Positions 9,974-18,811 of a stretch of DNA of 64,000 nt are shown here, piece after piece. Each line of letters starts with the position of its first letter. The stretch's first letter is position 1. The translations under genes were made by a program, and so were the position numbers. The notes below the pieces were generated by a model. It saw nothing but the letters and a program-made list of their open reading frames with translations. It made no database searches and was not told the DNA's origin. Source of the DNA: Porphyromonadaceae bacterium (GTDB lineage: Bacteria > Bacteroidota > Bacteroidia > Bacteroidales > UBA12481); the NCBI GenBank assembly GCA_007280905.1, contig QYQM01000008.1:48907-112906 (forward strand), given 5' to 3'.

Positions 9974-12127
9974 ATGAAAAAGTTATCGTTTGTATTAATC
10001 ATATTCCTTCTTATAGGATCAATACTGCGATCAGAGGAGGGAATGTGGATGCCGCTGCTGCTTAAAAAGTATAAAATTGAAGATATGCAGCGAGCCGGAT
10101 TTAAACTGACCGCTGAAGATGTCTATTCCGTCAATCAGGCTTGCCTGAAAGATGCGATTGTTATTTTTGGCGGCGGGTGCACGGCTGAGTTGATTTCCGG
10201 TGAAGGATTGCTCATAACCAACCATCATTGTGGTTATGGGAATATTCAGCGACATAGTACCGTTGAACATGATTATCTGACTGATGGTTTTTGGGCAATG
10301 ACCAGGGGAGAGGAGTTACCCAATCCAGGATTGAGCGTAACATTCCTGATTCGGATTGAAGATGTTACGGAATCCTCACTGGCGGGTGTAACTTCAACGA
10401 TGAACTCATCTGACCGTGAAAAAGCAATTCAGGAAAATATAAAAAAGATCCAGACGGATGCTGTTAGAGGAACAGCGTATACCGCAAAGGTGACCCCGTT
10501 TTTCAGTGGAAACCAGTATTTTCTTTTTGTTTATGAAGCTTATCAGGATGTACGCCTGGTTGGTGCACCTCCAAGTGCAATCGGTAAATTCGGCGGGGAA
10601 ACTGATAATTGGATCTGGCCAAGGCACACAGGTGATTTTTCTTTATTCAGGATTTATGCAGGGCCCGATAACCGTCCGGCTACATATTCCCCAAGCAATG
10701 TACCCTATAAGCCAAAGAAATTCTTTCCGATCAGCTTACGCGGCGTCGAAAAGGGTGATTTCACGATGGTTTTCGGGTATCCTGGCCGTACTACAGAATA
10801 TATTCCATCCTTTGTGATTGAGAATCAGGTAAACTTTACTATTCCGGCTTCGATTAATCTTAGAACCAAACGGCTTGATATGATCACCGCGGCCATGGAA
10901 ACCAATCCTAAAATCAGGATTCAGTATTCAGCAAAGAAATCCGGTATAGCTAATTCCTGGAAAAAAAATCAGGGAGTTTTACTTGGGCTAAAAAAGGTTG
11001 CGGCGATTGACCGGAAAAAGGAATTTGAGAAGTGGTTTCAGGAGTGGGTTGGTACAGATGCTGAGCGGCAAGCAGAATATGGAACCCTTTTGGGACAATA
11101 TAAGGACATTGTCACCAATCAGGCTCCGTTTGAATTAGCAATTACCTATGCCCGCGAAGCCGGTGAGGCTGCCGAGATCATTGGTTTTGCAGGCAGGTTT
11201 TCCTCCCTCGTTGACCTGGCGGCGAAAGGAAATGCTGAGGAAGTTAAAAAACTGGCAGATCGATTGAGACCGGGAGTTGAATCGTATTTTAAGGATTATG
11301 ATGCCCCGACAGACCAAAAATTGCTGGCTGTATTGATGCAAGCTTATGCAAATGGGATAACTCCGGATTTTCAGCCGGATCTGTTAAAGCAAATCCTGAT
11401 TGATTTTAAGGGTGATTTTGAAAAATATGCGAAATCAGTATTTGACAAATCTATCCTGGACAGCGAGCAGGATGTAAATCTTATGTTGACAAAGTTTAAC
11501 TCAAAATCGGCAAAAAAGCTTTCAAACGATCCGGCATTTTTAGTGTTCAAGAGTTTGCAGAAATTGCAGAATGAGCTGGTCAATCCTGGTTTAGCTAAGG
11601 GTCAGGATCTGTTGCCCGAGTTGCAACGGAAATATATGAAAGCACAAATGGAGATGCAACCGGAAAAGCTGTTTTATCCCGATGCTAACTCAACGTTAAG
11701 GATAACTTACGGAAAGGTTGATGATTTCATGCCTGCCGATGGTATTCAATACAAATATATTACTACACTTGATGGTATTATGGAGAAGGACAATCCGGAG
11801 ATTTATGATTACCGTGTGCCTGAGAAGCTTAAACAACTTTATCTGTCAAAAGATTACGGTCAGTATGTTTCTGATCATACGATACCGGTTTGCTTTATTG
11901 CATCAAACCACACATCAGGGGGCAACTCCGGCAGTCCGGTTATAAATGCTGATGGTCAGCTGATTGGAATTAATTTTGATAGAAATTGGGAGGGAACAAT
12001 GAGCGATATTATGTATGATCCGGATCTGTGCCGGAATATCAGCCTCGATATTCGCTATGCACTTTTCATTATAGATAAATTTGCTGGTGCTAAACATCTG
12101 ATCAATGAAATGGAGCTTGTCAGATAA
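9974..12127 (+). CDS. S46 dipeptidyl-peptidase, DPP11-like (Asp/Glu-specific)
   Basis: Secreted serine exopeptidase of 717 residues that removes dipeptides from oligopeptides, periplasmic in Bacteroidetes. An N-terminal signal peptide is visible (residues 1-20). Catalytic His is H85 in TNHHCGYG, and the nucleophile is S652 in GGNSGSPV. R670 in FDRNWEG sits at the place where DPP11 enzymes carry Arg (preference for Asp/Glu at P1) and DPP7 enzymes carry Gly; this subtype call relies on family knowledge. It starts seven bases after maf. The enzyme supports growth on peptides. Confidence 0.9.
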   Translation: MKKLSFVLIIFLLIGSILRSEEGMWMPLLLKKYKIEDMQRAGFKLTAEDVYSVNQACLKDAIVIFGGGCTAELISGEGLLITNHHCGYGNIQRHSTVEHDYLTDGFWAMTRGEELPNPGLSVTFLIRIEDVTESSLAGVTSTMNSSDREKAIQENIKKIQTDAVRGTAYTAKVTPFFSGNQYFLFVYEAYQDVRLVGAPPSAIGKFGGETDNWIWPRHTGDFSLFRIYAGPDNRPATYSPSNVPYKPKKFFPISLRGVEKGDFTMVFGYPGRTTEYIPSFVIENQVNFTIPASINLRTKRLDMITAAMETNPKIRIQYSAKKSGIANSWKKNQGVLLGLKKVAAIDRKKEFEKWFQEWVGTDAERQAEYGTLLGQYKDIVTNQAPFELAITYAREAGEAAEIIGFAGRFSSLVDLAAKGNAEEVKKLADRLRPGVESYFKDYDAPTDQKLLAVLMQAYANGITPDFQPDLLKQILIDFKGDFEKYAKSVFDKSILDSEQDVNLMLTKFNSKSAKKLSNDPAFLVFKSLQKLQNELVNPGLAKGQDLLPELQRKYMKAQMEMQPEKLFYPDANSTLRITYGKVDDFMPADGIQYKYITTLDGIMEKDNPEIYDYRVPEKLKQLYLSKDYGQYVSDHTIPVCFIASNHTSGGNSGSPVINADGQLIGINFDRNWEGTMSDIMYDPDLCRNISLDIRYALFIIDKFAGAKHLINEMELVR

Positions 12128-12178
12128 TCTGTTAAAATGAGCTGTTTGTCACTTTATTTTGATTATTGGCCTGTTAAT

Positions 12179-12209
12179 TTTGTTTATTAACAATTTGTTA
12201 ATATCTTTG
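12179..12209 (+). promoter_or_regulatory. Bacteroidetes-type promoter for the histidine kinase, with palindrome in the spacer
   Basis: TTTG at 12179-12182, 19-base spacer, and TATCTTTG at 12202-12209, a full match to the TTTG-N19-TAnnTTTG pattern. The spacer contains a perfect palindrome ATTAACAATTTGTTAAT (12186-12202), and TTTGTTAA is repeated directly at 12194-12201 and 12206-12213. The expected start is near 12215, giving a leader of about 100 bases. Confidence 0.7.
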
Positions 12210-12317
12210 TTAACTTTCGTCCGATTAATGAACAGGCCATAGTTAATCATGAAAAAGTGCAAAAGGTAACCCGTATTTCAAAAAAAAAATCGAAATATCG
12301 GTTAACAGGTTGAAAAA

Positions 12318-14423
12318 ATGGAAGGTTTGCAAAAGGGAAAAGACTGGTTACGTGGAAATATCAGACGCATACCAGTTGAATACAGGGAATCATTTTTGCG
12401 TGAAACGGGGACAGATAACCTGATCCGATTACGACTTTTATGCCTTGTCCTGATTGCTTTGTCCGTTTTGTTTTTTGTGAACCCTGGAATTTTTGAGGCT
12501 GAATCCGCATCGTTACCAATCTCCCCGTATATAATGAATCTGCTTTTTAGCAGCATTACCATATTGACTTTAGCCGGTTCACAGGTAATTTTCACAAAAC
12601 TTAATAGTTGCCCTGCCTGGTTGATTCGTTTACCGGTGATTCTGATTGCTGTGTGCCAATTATGGTGGGGGTGTTATGCCGGAAGTCTTCATCCGTTTGG
12701 TTTGACCCCTACGATCTATTTCATGATTTGTTTGTTTGTGCTTTCCTCCGTTTTTATCCTTTCCATTGCTGAGACCATCGGGATTATGCTAAACGGGCTT
12801 ATTGCGTTTTATTGGTTCCATTTCTCTTCAGCCAACGCAACTGTTATATCGGCGGGGTCATTATCCGGACTATTATTTTTTCTCAGTGTTGCGTTTTTCG
12901 TTTCGAGAGTAGTTTATTATAGGCGACTCTCTGCTTTTTTAAATTGGGAGAATATCTCCTCCATGAACAGCACTTTAAAATGGGAAATAAAGAAACATCA
13001 GCAAACTCTTCAGGAATTAGAGGCTATTAAGAATGACCTGGACCAGCAGGTAAGCGAAAAAACCAGTTATCTAAGGGATACCAACAAACGATTACACAAA
13101 GAGATTGCTGAAAGGAGCTATGCTGACAAGGTGAGAACTGTATTATATCGCATATCGGGATTTGTAAACCAAAACGGCAGTTTGACAGAAATAATCAGAA
13201 GTATACATGAGCAATTAAGGCAAATACTTGATGTGACGAATTTTATGGTTGGCACTTATGATTCCGAGCGCCTAGTCATTGAGCCTGTTTACCAGGAAAA
13301 CTCTACCGAGTCATTTGAAAGATATCGGCTCGGACGGACATTAAGTTCTTACGTTATCCGGCATAAGAGATCTTTACTAGTCAATAAGAAGGGCATACGG
13401 GAATTGGTAGCAGCCGGGGAGGTCGAAATTATAGGTGTTCCTGCCTATAGTTGGCTCGGGGTACCCTTGATGGTTGACGACCGGGTAGTCGGAATAGTTA
13501 TGGTGCAGAGTTATAAATCAATTGTGATTTACGATCAGTCGGACCTGCAATTGCTGGAATATGTCAGTGAACATCTTGCCCTGGCTATCGATCGTTATGA
13601 GGTACAATCCAAGCTGATCAAAGCAAAGGAACAGGCCGAGGAGAGCGACCGGTTGAAATCTGCTTTTCTATCCAACCTTTCTCATGAAATACGCACCCCG
13701 ATGAATGCCATTTTGGGATTTTCAGAAATGATAGGGGAATCTAATACCACTGATATACAGCGGCAACAATATACATCGCGTGTTTTGGAAAATGGCCACC
13801 GTCTTCTGACTACTCTGACCAAGATGATTGAATTGGCAAAACTTCAGGCTCATCAAATGCCCTTCGATATTCAGGATTTGCAGGTTGAACAGGCATTTTC
13901 AGTTTTGAGAGACGAAATCAATCCGGTTATTTCCTTATTTAAGAAAACGGATTTGGAAATTCGCTTTGTTTGCGATTCGACGGGGGAAAAATTGTCCTTT
14001 TTAGCTGATCCAATGCGCTTTAAGCAGTTAGTTCTTTGTCTGGCAGAAAATGCGGTCAAGTTCACTGACCATGGATATATGGAAATTGGGTGCCGGAAAT
14101 ACGACCAGAGACAATTATTGTTTTGGGTTAAGGATTCAGGTATTGGCATGAATAATAGCGATTTAGAGCATATTTTCGAATGGTTCATTAAAGGCCAGAA
14201 GGCCAGTGAAAATCTCTATGAGGGCACGGGATTAGGTTTGACCATTACCAAGCTGATCGTGGAGCTAATGAATGGACAGATTTGGGCTGAATCTGAACCT
14301 GGCAAAGGCTCCTGTTTCTATTTTACACTTCCGGCAGTTATGCCTGAATCGATCAAAATGATACCCGAAAGAAGGGATCGACACGATTCCTTCGGAACCG
14401 AACATTCGGTTCATGCCGGCTAA
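12318..14423 (+). CDS. Membrane sensor histidine kinase with GAF domain
   Basis: Two-component sensor of 701 residues. Residues about 35-200 hold several hydrophobic segments (membrane sensor region), then a coiled coil (about 210-265), a GAF domain (about 270-430), the HisKA domain with the phospho-accepting His in SHEIRTPMNA (H456), and an HATPase_c domain with ENAVKFT (N box), DSGIGM (G1) and GTGLGLTI (G2). There is no receiver domain, and no response regulator gene lies next to it, so it is an orphan. It precedes the hydrogenase operon but has its own promoter; a link to hydrogenase control is only suggested by position. Confidence 0.92.
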   Translation: MEGLQKGKDWLRGNIRRIPVEYRESFLRETGTDNLIRLRLLCLVLIALSVLFFVNPGIFEAESASLPISPYIMNLLFSSITILTLAGSQVIFTKLNSCPAWLIRLPVILIAVCQLWWGCYAGSLHPFGLTPTIYFMICLFVLSSVFILSIAETIGIMLNGLIAFYWFHFSSANATVISAGSLSGLLFFLSVAFFVSRVVYYRRLSAFLNWENISSMNSTLKWEIKKHQQTLQELEAIKNDLDQQVSEKTSYLRDTNKRLHKEIAERSYADKVRTVLYRISGFVNQNGSLTEIIRSIHEQLRQILDVTNFMVGTYDSERLVIEPVYQENSTESFERYRLGRTLSSYVIRHKRSLLVNKKGIRELVAAGEVEIIGVPAYSWLGVPLMVDDRVVGIVMVQSYKSIVIYDQSDLQLLEYVSEHLALAIDRYEVQSKLIKAKEQAEESDRLKSAFLSNLSHEIRTPMNAILGFSEMIGESNTTDIQRQQYTSRVLENGHRLLTTLTKMIELAKLQAHQMPFDIQDLQVEQAFSVLRDEINPVISLFKKTDLEIRFVCDSTGEKLSFLADPMRFKQLVLCLAENAVKFTDHGYMEIGCRKYDQRQLLFWVKDSGIGMNNSDLEHIFEWFIKGQKASENLYEGTGLGLTITKLIVELMNGQIWAESEPGKGSCFYFTLPAVMPESIKMIPERRDRHDSFGTEHSVHAG

Positions 14424-14495
14424 ACCGGATCAGACTTTATGAACTGATTTTTGTCATACCTTTTACTAATAAAGGTCATGTTTGCCTTTTTTGTT

Positions 14496-14513
14496 TTGTT
14501 ATACTTTTAACAG
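14496..14513. promoter_or_regulatory. Candidate Rex operator before hydCBA
   Basis: TTGTTATACTTTTAACAG is an 18-base near-palindrome with half sites TTGTTA and TAACAG six bases apart. It fits the Rex-type form TTGTTA-N6-TAACAA with one mismatch. It lies 63 bases before hydC. A possible promoter overlaps it (TTTG 14481-14484, 17 bases, TACTTTTA 14502-14509), so a bound repressor would block transcription. rex itself lies just downstream of the operon. The call is by consensus from memory and was not tested. Confidence 0.55.
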
Positions 14514-14576
14514 ACTTAATAAGTGCCTGATTATTATTAAGATTAACGCAAAAATTGAATTCAAAGGAGAATAAAA

Positions 14577-15044
14577 ATGGCTGATGTTCAACAGATTATT
14601 AACGATGTTACCAAGGTTTACGGAAAGGAACGAAAGGCATTGATGCCGATTCTTCAAGCCGTGGTGAAAATCAAAAATTACCTGGATGACCAGGATCTTA
14701 TTTCAATTTCAAAGGCTTTGGATCTTTCCGCTGCCGAAGTTTTCGGGACAGCAAGTTTTTACACATTTCTGGATATAGTTCCCCGGGGGAAAAATGTAAT
14801 CCGGGTATGTAAAACAATCTCGTGCCACATGGCTGGTAAGGATGAAATTATCCATGCCATCGAAAACACCTTGAATGTAAAAACCGGAGAAACATCGGTT
14901 GATAAAAAATTCACTCTCTTAAGTACCAATTGCCTTGGATGGTGCCATAAGGGTCCGGTCATGCTGATCAATGACAAGGTTTTCCCGGAACTGACTGCAG
15001 CGAAGGCCATAGAGATTCTGCAAAATTACCAGGAAGAAGAATAG
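14577..15044 (+). CDS. hydC: NAD-linked [FeFe] hydrogenase, NuoE-like [2Fe-2S] subunit
   Basis: Thioredoxin-fold ferredoxin subunit of 155 residues. The [2Fe-2S] ligands are the Cys pairs in VCKTISCHMAG (C-x4-C) and STNCLGWCHKG (C-x3-C), as in NuoE, HoxE and HydC. In the hydrogenase complex it transfers electrons between the flavin subunit and the rest. The start ATG is preceded by AAAGGAG at 14563-14569, a good ribosome binding site for this genome. Followed after 28 bases by hydB and then hydA: a three-gene hydrogenase operon. Confidence 0.93.
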   Translation: MADVQQIINDVTKVYGKERKALMPILQAVVKIKNYLDDQDLISISKALDLSAAEVFGTASFYTFLDIVPRGKNVIRVCKTISCHMAGKDEIIHAIENTLNVKTGETSVDKKFTLLSTNCLGWCHKGPVMLINDKVFPELTAAKAIEILQNYQEEE

Positions 15045-15072
15045 TTTTCAGGAACCAAAAGCAATAGAAAAA

Positions 15073-16239
15073 ATGGAAAATTCAAGACCGAAACGGGTTG
15101 ATATTATATTCCTGATGGAAGGGATTGATCCGATAAAAGTTGTTGAGACGACTATTAAAAAGAGTCCGGATGATATCATACTTGAGATGATCGATTCAGG
15201 ATTAAAGGGCCGAGGGGGTGCCGGATTTCCAACTGGTTTGAAATGGAAATTTACCCGGAACGAGGAAAGCTACGATAAGTATGTGATTTGTAATGCTGAC
15301 GAAGGGGAACCGGGAACATTTAAAGATCGTGAGATACTTGACCGGGTTCCTGAAAAAGTATTTGCCGGGATAGCTATTTGCGGTTATACTATAGGCGCCC
15401 GTGAGGGGTTGATTTATCTGAGGGGAGAGTATAATTTCCTTCTTCCGACTTTAAATGAAAAACTCATTTTATTTAATGAAGGATTGAAAAAAATCGGATT
15501 GGACTTTTCCATTCAGATGCGTTCAGGGAGTGGAGCCTATATCTGCGGAGAAGAAAGTGCCTTGTTTGAATCTATGGAAGGGAAACGCGGAGAACCACGA
15601 AATAAACCGCCATTTCCCACCGTAGCCGGATATTTAGGAAAACCTACCGTAATCAATAACGTTGAAACACTCGTTTATGCATTCATGATTGCGCGTATCG
15701 GTTCTGAAAAGTTCAAGGAGATGGGAACAAAAGATTCCAGGGGATCAAAGGTTTTCTCAATTTCCGGGGATACCCCGAAAGCTGGTATTTCTGAACTGGA
15801 ACTGGGCATGACAGTTCAGCAATTTGTCGACGAATTTGGAGATGGAGACACAAAGGCAGTCCAGGTTGGAGGAGCTTCAGGCGGTTGTGTGCCGAGAAAG
15901 ATGTTCCAGGAAACAATCATTGGTTATGAGGGAATTCCGACGGGAGGTTCCATGATGCTTTTCAACAGCAGCCGGTCCATGTATAATGTTTTGCATGATT
16001 ACCTGGAATTCTTCACCGAAGAATCTTGCGGACAATGCACTCCGTGCCGTGTCGGTTGTCAGCAGTTATTAAAGGGTATCGAAGCCATAAAACGGGGAGA
16101 TAAAAGCCCGGGTTATCTCGAAGACCTGAAAAAACTGGCGAAAACTATGAAGGTTGCCGCAAAATGCGGCCTTGGCCAATCGGTTGCAAATCCATTCGTA
16201 TCCATTGTATCCAATTTCAAAGAGGAAATTATTTATTAA
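15073..16239 (+). CDS. hydB: NAD-linked [FeFe] hydrogenase, NuoF-like flavin subunit (short form)
   Basis: Diaphorase subunit of 388 residues that binds FMN and NAD(H). Motifs: GLKGRGGAGFPTGLKW (about 44-59), NADEGEPGTFKDR, YICGEESALFESMEG, and the [4Fe-4S] ligand cluster ESCGQCTPCRVGC with a further Cys in AAKCGLGQS. It lacks the N-terminal thioredoxin-like [2Fe-2S] domain and the C-terminal 2x[4Fe-4S] ferredoxin domain of the ~600-residue HydB subunits of electron-bifurcating hydrogenases. The missing domains suggest NADH-dependent rather than ferredoxin-bifurcating chemistry, which is inference. The next gene starts 17 bases on. Confidence 0.92.
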   Translation: MENSRPKRVDIIFLMEGIDPIKVVETTIKKSPDDIILEMIDSGLKGRGGAGFPTGLKWKFTRNEESYDKYVICNADEGEPGTFKDREILDRVPEKVFAGIAICGYTIGAREGLIYLRGEYNFLLPTLNEKLILFNEGLKKIGLDFSIQMRSGSGAYICGEESALFESMEGKRGEPRNKPPFPTVAGYLGKPTVINNVETLVYAFMIARIGSEKFKEMGTKDSRGSKVFSISGDTPKAGISELELGMTVQQFVDEFGDGDTKAVQVGGASGGCVPRKMFQETIIGYEGIPTGGSMMLFNSSRSMYNVLHDYLEFFTEESCGQCTPCRVGCQQLLKGIEAIKRGDKSPGYLEDLKKLAKTMKVAAKCGLGQSVANPFVSIVSNFKEEIIY

Positions 16240-16256
16240 GCAAAACCGGAAGAATC

Positions 16257-18050
16257 ATGAGTAAATATTTGGTAAACCTTTCAGTTAATGATATTCCGGT
16301 TTCAGTGCCGGAAGGAACGACCATTCTCGCTGCTGCAAAGAAACTTGATTTCAAAATTCCAACCTTGTGCTACCACGAAGACCTTTGTGTAGCCGGTAAT
16401 TGCAGGGTTTGTGTTGTTGAACAGGTTGGAGCAAGAGCCCTGGTTGCAGCATGTGCAACACCTGTTTCCGAAGGCATGCAGATCCATACAAATAGTGCCA
16501 CCGTGAGAACGGCACGTAAAACGATCATCGAGCTGTTGCTGTCGGAGCATAATGCAGACTGTACCAAGTGCTATAAGAATGGGAATTGCGAATTGCAGAG
16601 CCTTGCACATGAATATCGGGTTGGTGAACATGTTTTCATTGATCTGGTTAATGGCAAGCATCGGGTGATTGATGACCTTTCTCCATCTATTATAAAGGAT
16701 GACAGCAAGTGTATCCGTTGCCAACGCTGTGTCAGAACCTGCGATGAACTTCAGGGAGTTTCAGCTCTTACCGTTGCATACAAGGGGGACCTTCAGAAAA
16801 TATCAACCTTTCTGGGGCATCCACTTGCTGAGGTGGTTTGTACCAATTGCGGACAATGTGTAAATCGCTGCCCGGTTGGAGCATTGGTTGAGAAAACCTA
16901 TGTCGAGGAGGTTTGGAATGCCATTAATAACCCGAATAAGCATGTAGTGGTTCAAACTGCCCCTGCTGTACGTGTTGCTATCGGTGAAGAACTTGGTTAT
17001 AATCCGGGCGAAAGACTAACCGGAAAGATGGTTACGGCACTTAAAAGGCTTGGGTTTGATTCGGTTCTGGACACTGATTTTACTGCGGATCTGACTATTC
17101 TCGAAGAGGGCACTGAGTTGCTAACCCGTCTTAAGAGAGCTTTGGTTGACAAAGATACACGCGTAGCTTTGCCGATGACAACCTCGTGCTCACCAGGATG
17201 GATCAAGTTTATTGAACATACATTCCCGGAATTTCTGCCGAACGTTTCAACTTGCAAATCGCCGCAGCAAATGTTTGGAGCACTTGCAAAAACCTATTAT
17301 GCTCAGAAAAAGGGGTTAAAAGCTCAGGATATCTGTGTCGTGTCAATCATGCCTTGTACAGCAAAAAAATATGAAGCCAACCGTCCGGAAATGCGCTCGA
17401 GCGGTTATAAGGATGTAGATTTTGTGCTGACTACCAGAGAGCTGGGAATGATGATCAAACAGGCTGGAATTAATTTCCATAATCTCGAAGATTCACAATA
17501 TGATAGTTTCATGGGTGAATCTACTGGTGCCGGAGTAATCTTCGGAGTTACCGGCGGTGTAATGGAAGCAGCATTAAGAACTGTATACGAAGTTGTTACA
17601 GGCAGGGAAGTGCCTTTCAAAAACCTGGACATCCTGCCAGTTCGCGGAATGGAAGGAGTAAGAGAGGCTAAGGTGAAAATAGAAGGCTGTTTGCCGGAAT
17701 GGAAATTCCTGGATGGAATTGAAGTTTCGTGTGCGGTGGCACATGGTCTGGCGAATGCGCGGAAACTGATGCAGGCGGTTAAAGATGGCAGCGCACATTA
17801 TCATTTCATCGAGATCATGGCTTGCCCGGGTGGTTGCCTTGGTGGCGGAGGTCAGCCGATTCCAACCAATGAAGAAATCCGGGCTAAAAGAGCTACAGCC
17901 ATTTATAGAGAAGATGAAGGGCTGCCACTGCGCAAATCCCATGAGAATCCGGAAGTGAAAATGATCTATGAGGAATACCTGGGAGCTCCTAATAGCAATA
18001 AATCTCACGCATTGTTGCACACACACTACTTAGCCAGAAGACGTTACTAA
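16257..18050 (+). CDS. hydA: [FeFe] hydrogenase catalytic subunit
   Basis: Catalytic subunit of 597 residues that makes or consumes H2. The start at 16257 gives MSKYLVN; a longer reading from 16164 would overlap hydB and adds no family sequence. N-terminus: [2Fe-2S] domain (LCYHEDLCVAGNCRVC), His-Cys3 cluster (HNADCTKCYKNGNC), two [4Fe-4S] clusters (CIRCQRCVRTC; CTNCGQCVNRCP). H-cluster motifs: TSCSPGW (C311, S312), MPCTAKK (C367) and MACPGGCLGGGGQP (C523, C527). S312 replaces the Cys that ligates the [4Fe-4S] part of the H-cluster in clostridial enzymes, while C333 in STCKSPQQ is extra; see findings. The maturases HydEFG are not in the window. Confidence 0.95.
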   Translation: MSKYLVNLSVNDIPVSVPEGTTILAAAKKLDFKIPTLCYHEDLCVAGNCRVCVVEQVGARALVAACATPVSEGMQIHTNSATVRTARKTIIELLLSEHNADCTKCYKNGNCELQSLAHEYRVGEHVFIDLVNGKHRVIDDLSPSIIKDDSKCIRCQRCVRTCDELQGVSALTVAYKGDLQKISTFLGHPLAEVVCTNCGQCVNRCPVGALVEKTYVEEVWNAINNPNKHVVVQTAPAVRVAIGEELGYNPGERLTGKMVTALKRLGFDSVLDTDFTADLTILEEGTELLTRLKRALVDKDTRVALPMTTSCSPGWIKFIEHTFPEFLPNVSTCKSPQQMFGALAKTYYAQKKGLKAQDICVVSIMPCTAKKYEANRPEMRSSGYKDVDFVLTTRELGMMIKQAGINFHNLEDSQYDSFMGESTGAGVIFGVTGGVMEAALRTVYEVVTGREVPFKNLDILPVRGMEGVREAKVKIEGCLPEWKFLDGIEVSCAVAHGLANARKLMQAVKDGSAHYHFIEIMACPGGCLGGGGQPIPTNEEIRAKRATAIYREDEGLPLRKSHENPEVKMIYEEYLGAPNSNKSHALLHTHYLARRRY

Positions 18051-18079
18051 GGTTTGTAAAATGAAGAGATGAAACCAAA

Positions 18080-18102
18080 GAGACTATTATTGAAATAGTC
18101 TC
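18080..18102 (+). terminator. Hairpin after hydA (terminator-like, no T-run)
   Basis: Perfect nine-base stem GAGACTATT / AATAGTCTC with a five-base loop, 30 bases after the hydA stop. No T-run follows, so it may be a 3' stabilising hairpin or a weak terminator rather than a true intrinsic one. Confidence 0.5.
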
Positions 18103-18134
18103 CTTCCGGGAACAGGTTCAATTTTCAGGGTAGT

Positions 18135-18166
18135 ATTGCCTGTTATTATCTGATTGTGTATGTTTG
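18135..18166 (+). promoter_or_regulatory. Promoter for rex
   Basis: ATTG at 18135-18138, 20-base spacer and a perfect TATGTTTG at 18159-18166. The rex ATG at 18188 lies about 15 bases after the expected start site. This separates rex transcription from the hyd operon. Confidence 0.55.
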
Positions 18167-18187
18167 ACTAAATTAATTCAGATTATC

Positions 18188-18811
18188 ATGAACTTACCCG
18201 AGAAGACGGTCGAAAGACTGAGTGAATACAGGAGAACATTGCTGGACTGCCTGAATCAGGGGAAGAGCCATATTTTTTCCCATGAGCTTGCTGCGCTGCT
18301 TCATAATACTGCTGTTCAGGTCCGTCGTGATATGATGCTGATGGGCTTTACGAGCATGCAGCGCAAGGGATATGCGATCAAAGAGCTTATTGAAGCAATC
18401 GGTGAATTGATTGACACAGCCGAAGGATTGAATGTTGCCGTGGTTGGTGTCGGTAATCTAGGCCGGGCCATTACCGGATATTTCCGTGGCAAGCGGACGA
18501 AGTTGAATATTGTGGCCACCTTTGACATTGATCCTGAAAAGATTGGGCGTATGATTGCAGGAGTTAAGTGCTATTCGCTGGATGATTTTCAGAAACTTGT
18601 CAATGATCTGAAGATATCCATTGCGATCCTTACAGTGCCTCCGGAGAATGCACGCAATGCCGCTGATTTTATTGCTGCTAATGGAATAAAAGGCATTCTT
18701 AATTTTACCACGGGTCCGCTGAATATGCCTCCGCATGTTTATCTCGAGGAATATGATATGATCACTTCGTTGGAGAAAATCGCTTATTTTGTAAAACATC
18801 ATCAGGGATAG
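18188..18811 (+). CDS. rex: Redox-sensing transcriptional repressor Rex
   Basis: DNA-binding repressor of 207 residues that senses the NADH/NAD ratio and leaves its operators when NADH rises. It has an N-terminal winged helix (about 1-75, VRRDMMLMGF) and a Rossmann domain with VVGVGNLGRAI (G87-x-G89-x-x-G92), ending with DMITSLEKIAYFV. A TTG at 18164 would add eight residues but lies inside the promoter, so ATG 18188 is used. Its place right after hydCBA, with Rex-type palindromes before hydC and before the TM1266 gene, supports control of hydrogenase functions. The 3' end overlaps the convergent ABC gene by 10 bases. Confidence 0.93.
   Translation: MNLPEKTVERLSEYRRTLLDCLNQGKSHIFSHELAALLHNTAVQVRRDMMLMGFTSMQRKGYAIKELIEAIGELIDTAEGLNVAVVGVGNLGRAITGYFRGKRTKLNIVATFDIDPEKIGRMIAGVKCYSLDDFQKLVNDLKISIAILTVPPENARNAADFIAANGIKGILNFTTGPLNMPPHVYLEEYDMITSLEKIAYFVKHHQG

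Noticed and set aside
16302..16724. 140-codon minus-strand frame inside hydA
   Set aside because: Antisense shadow of the Fe-S domain of hydA; no domain and no promoter.
14577..18050. Complex I (nuoE-nuoF-nuoG) instead of hydrogenase
   Set aside because: The third gene has the H-cluster motifs TSC-P-W, MPC and MAC..GC..GGGQP, which NuoG lacks, and no other nuo genes follow.
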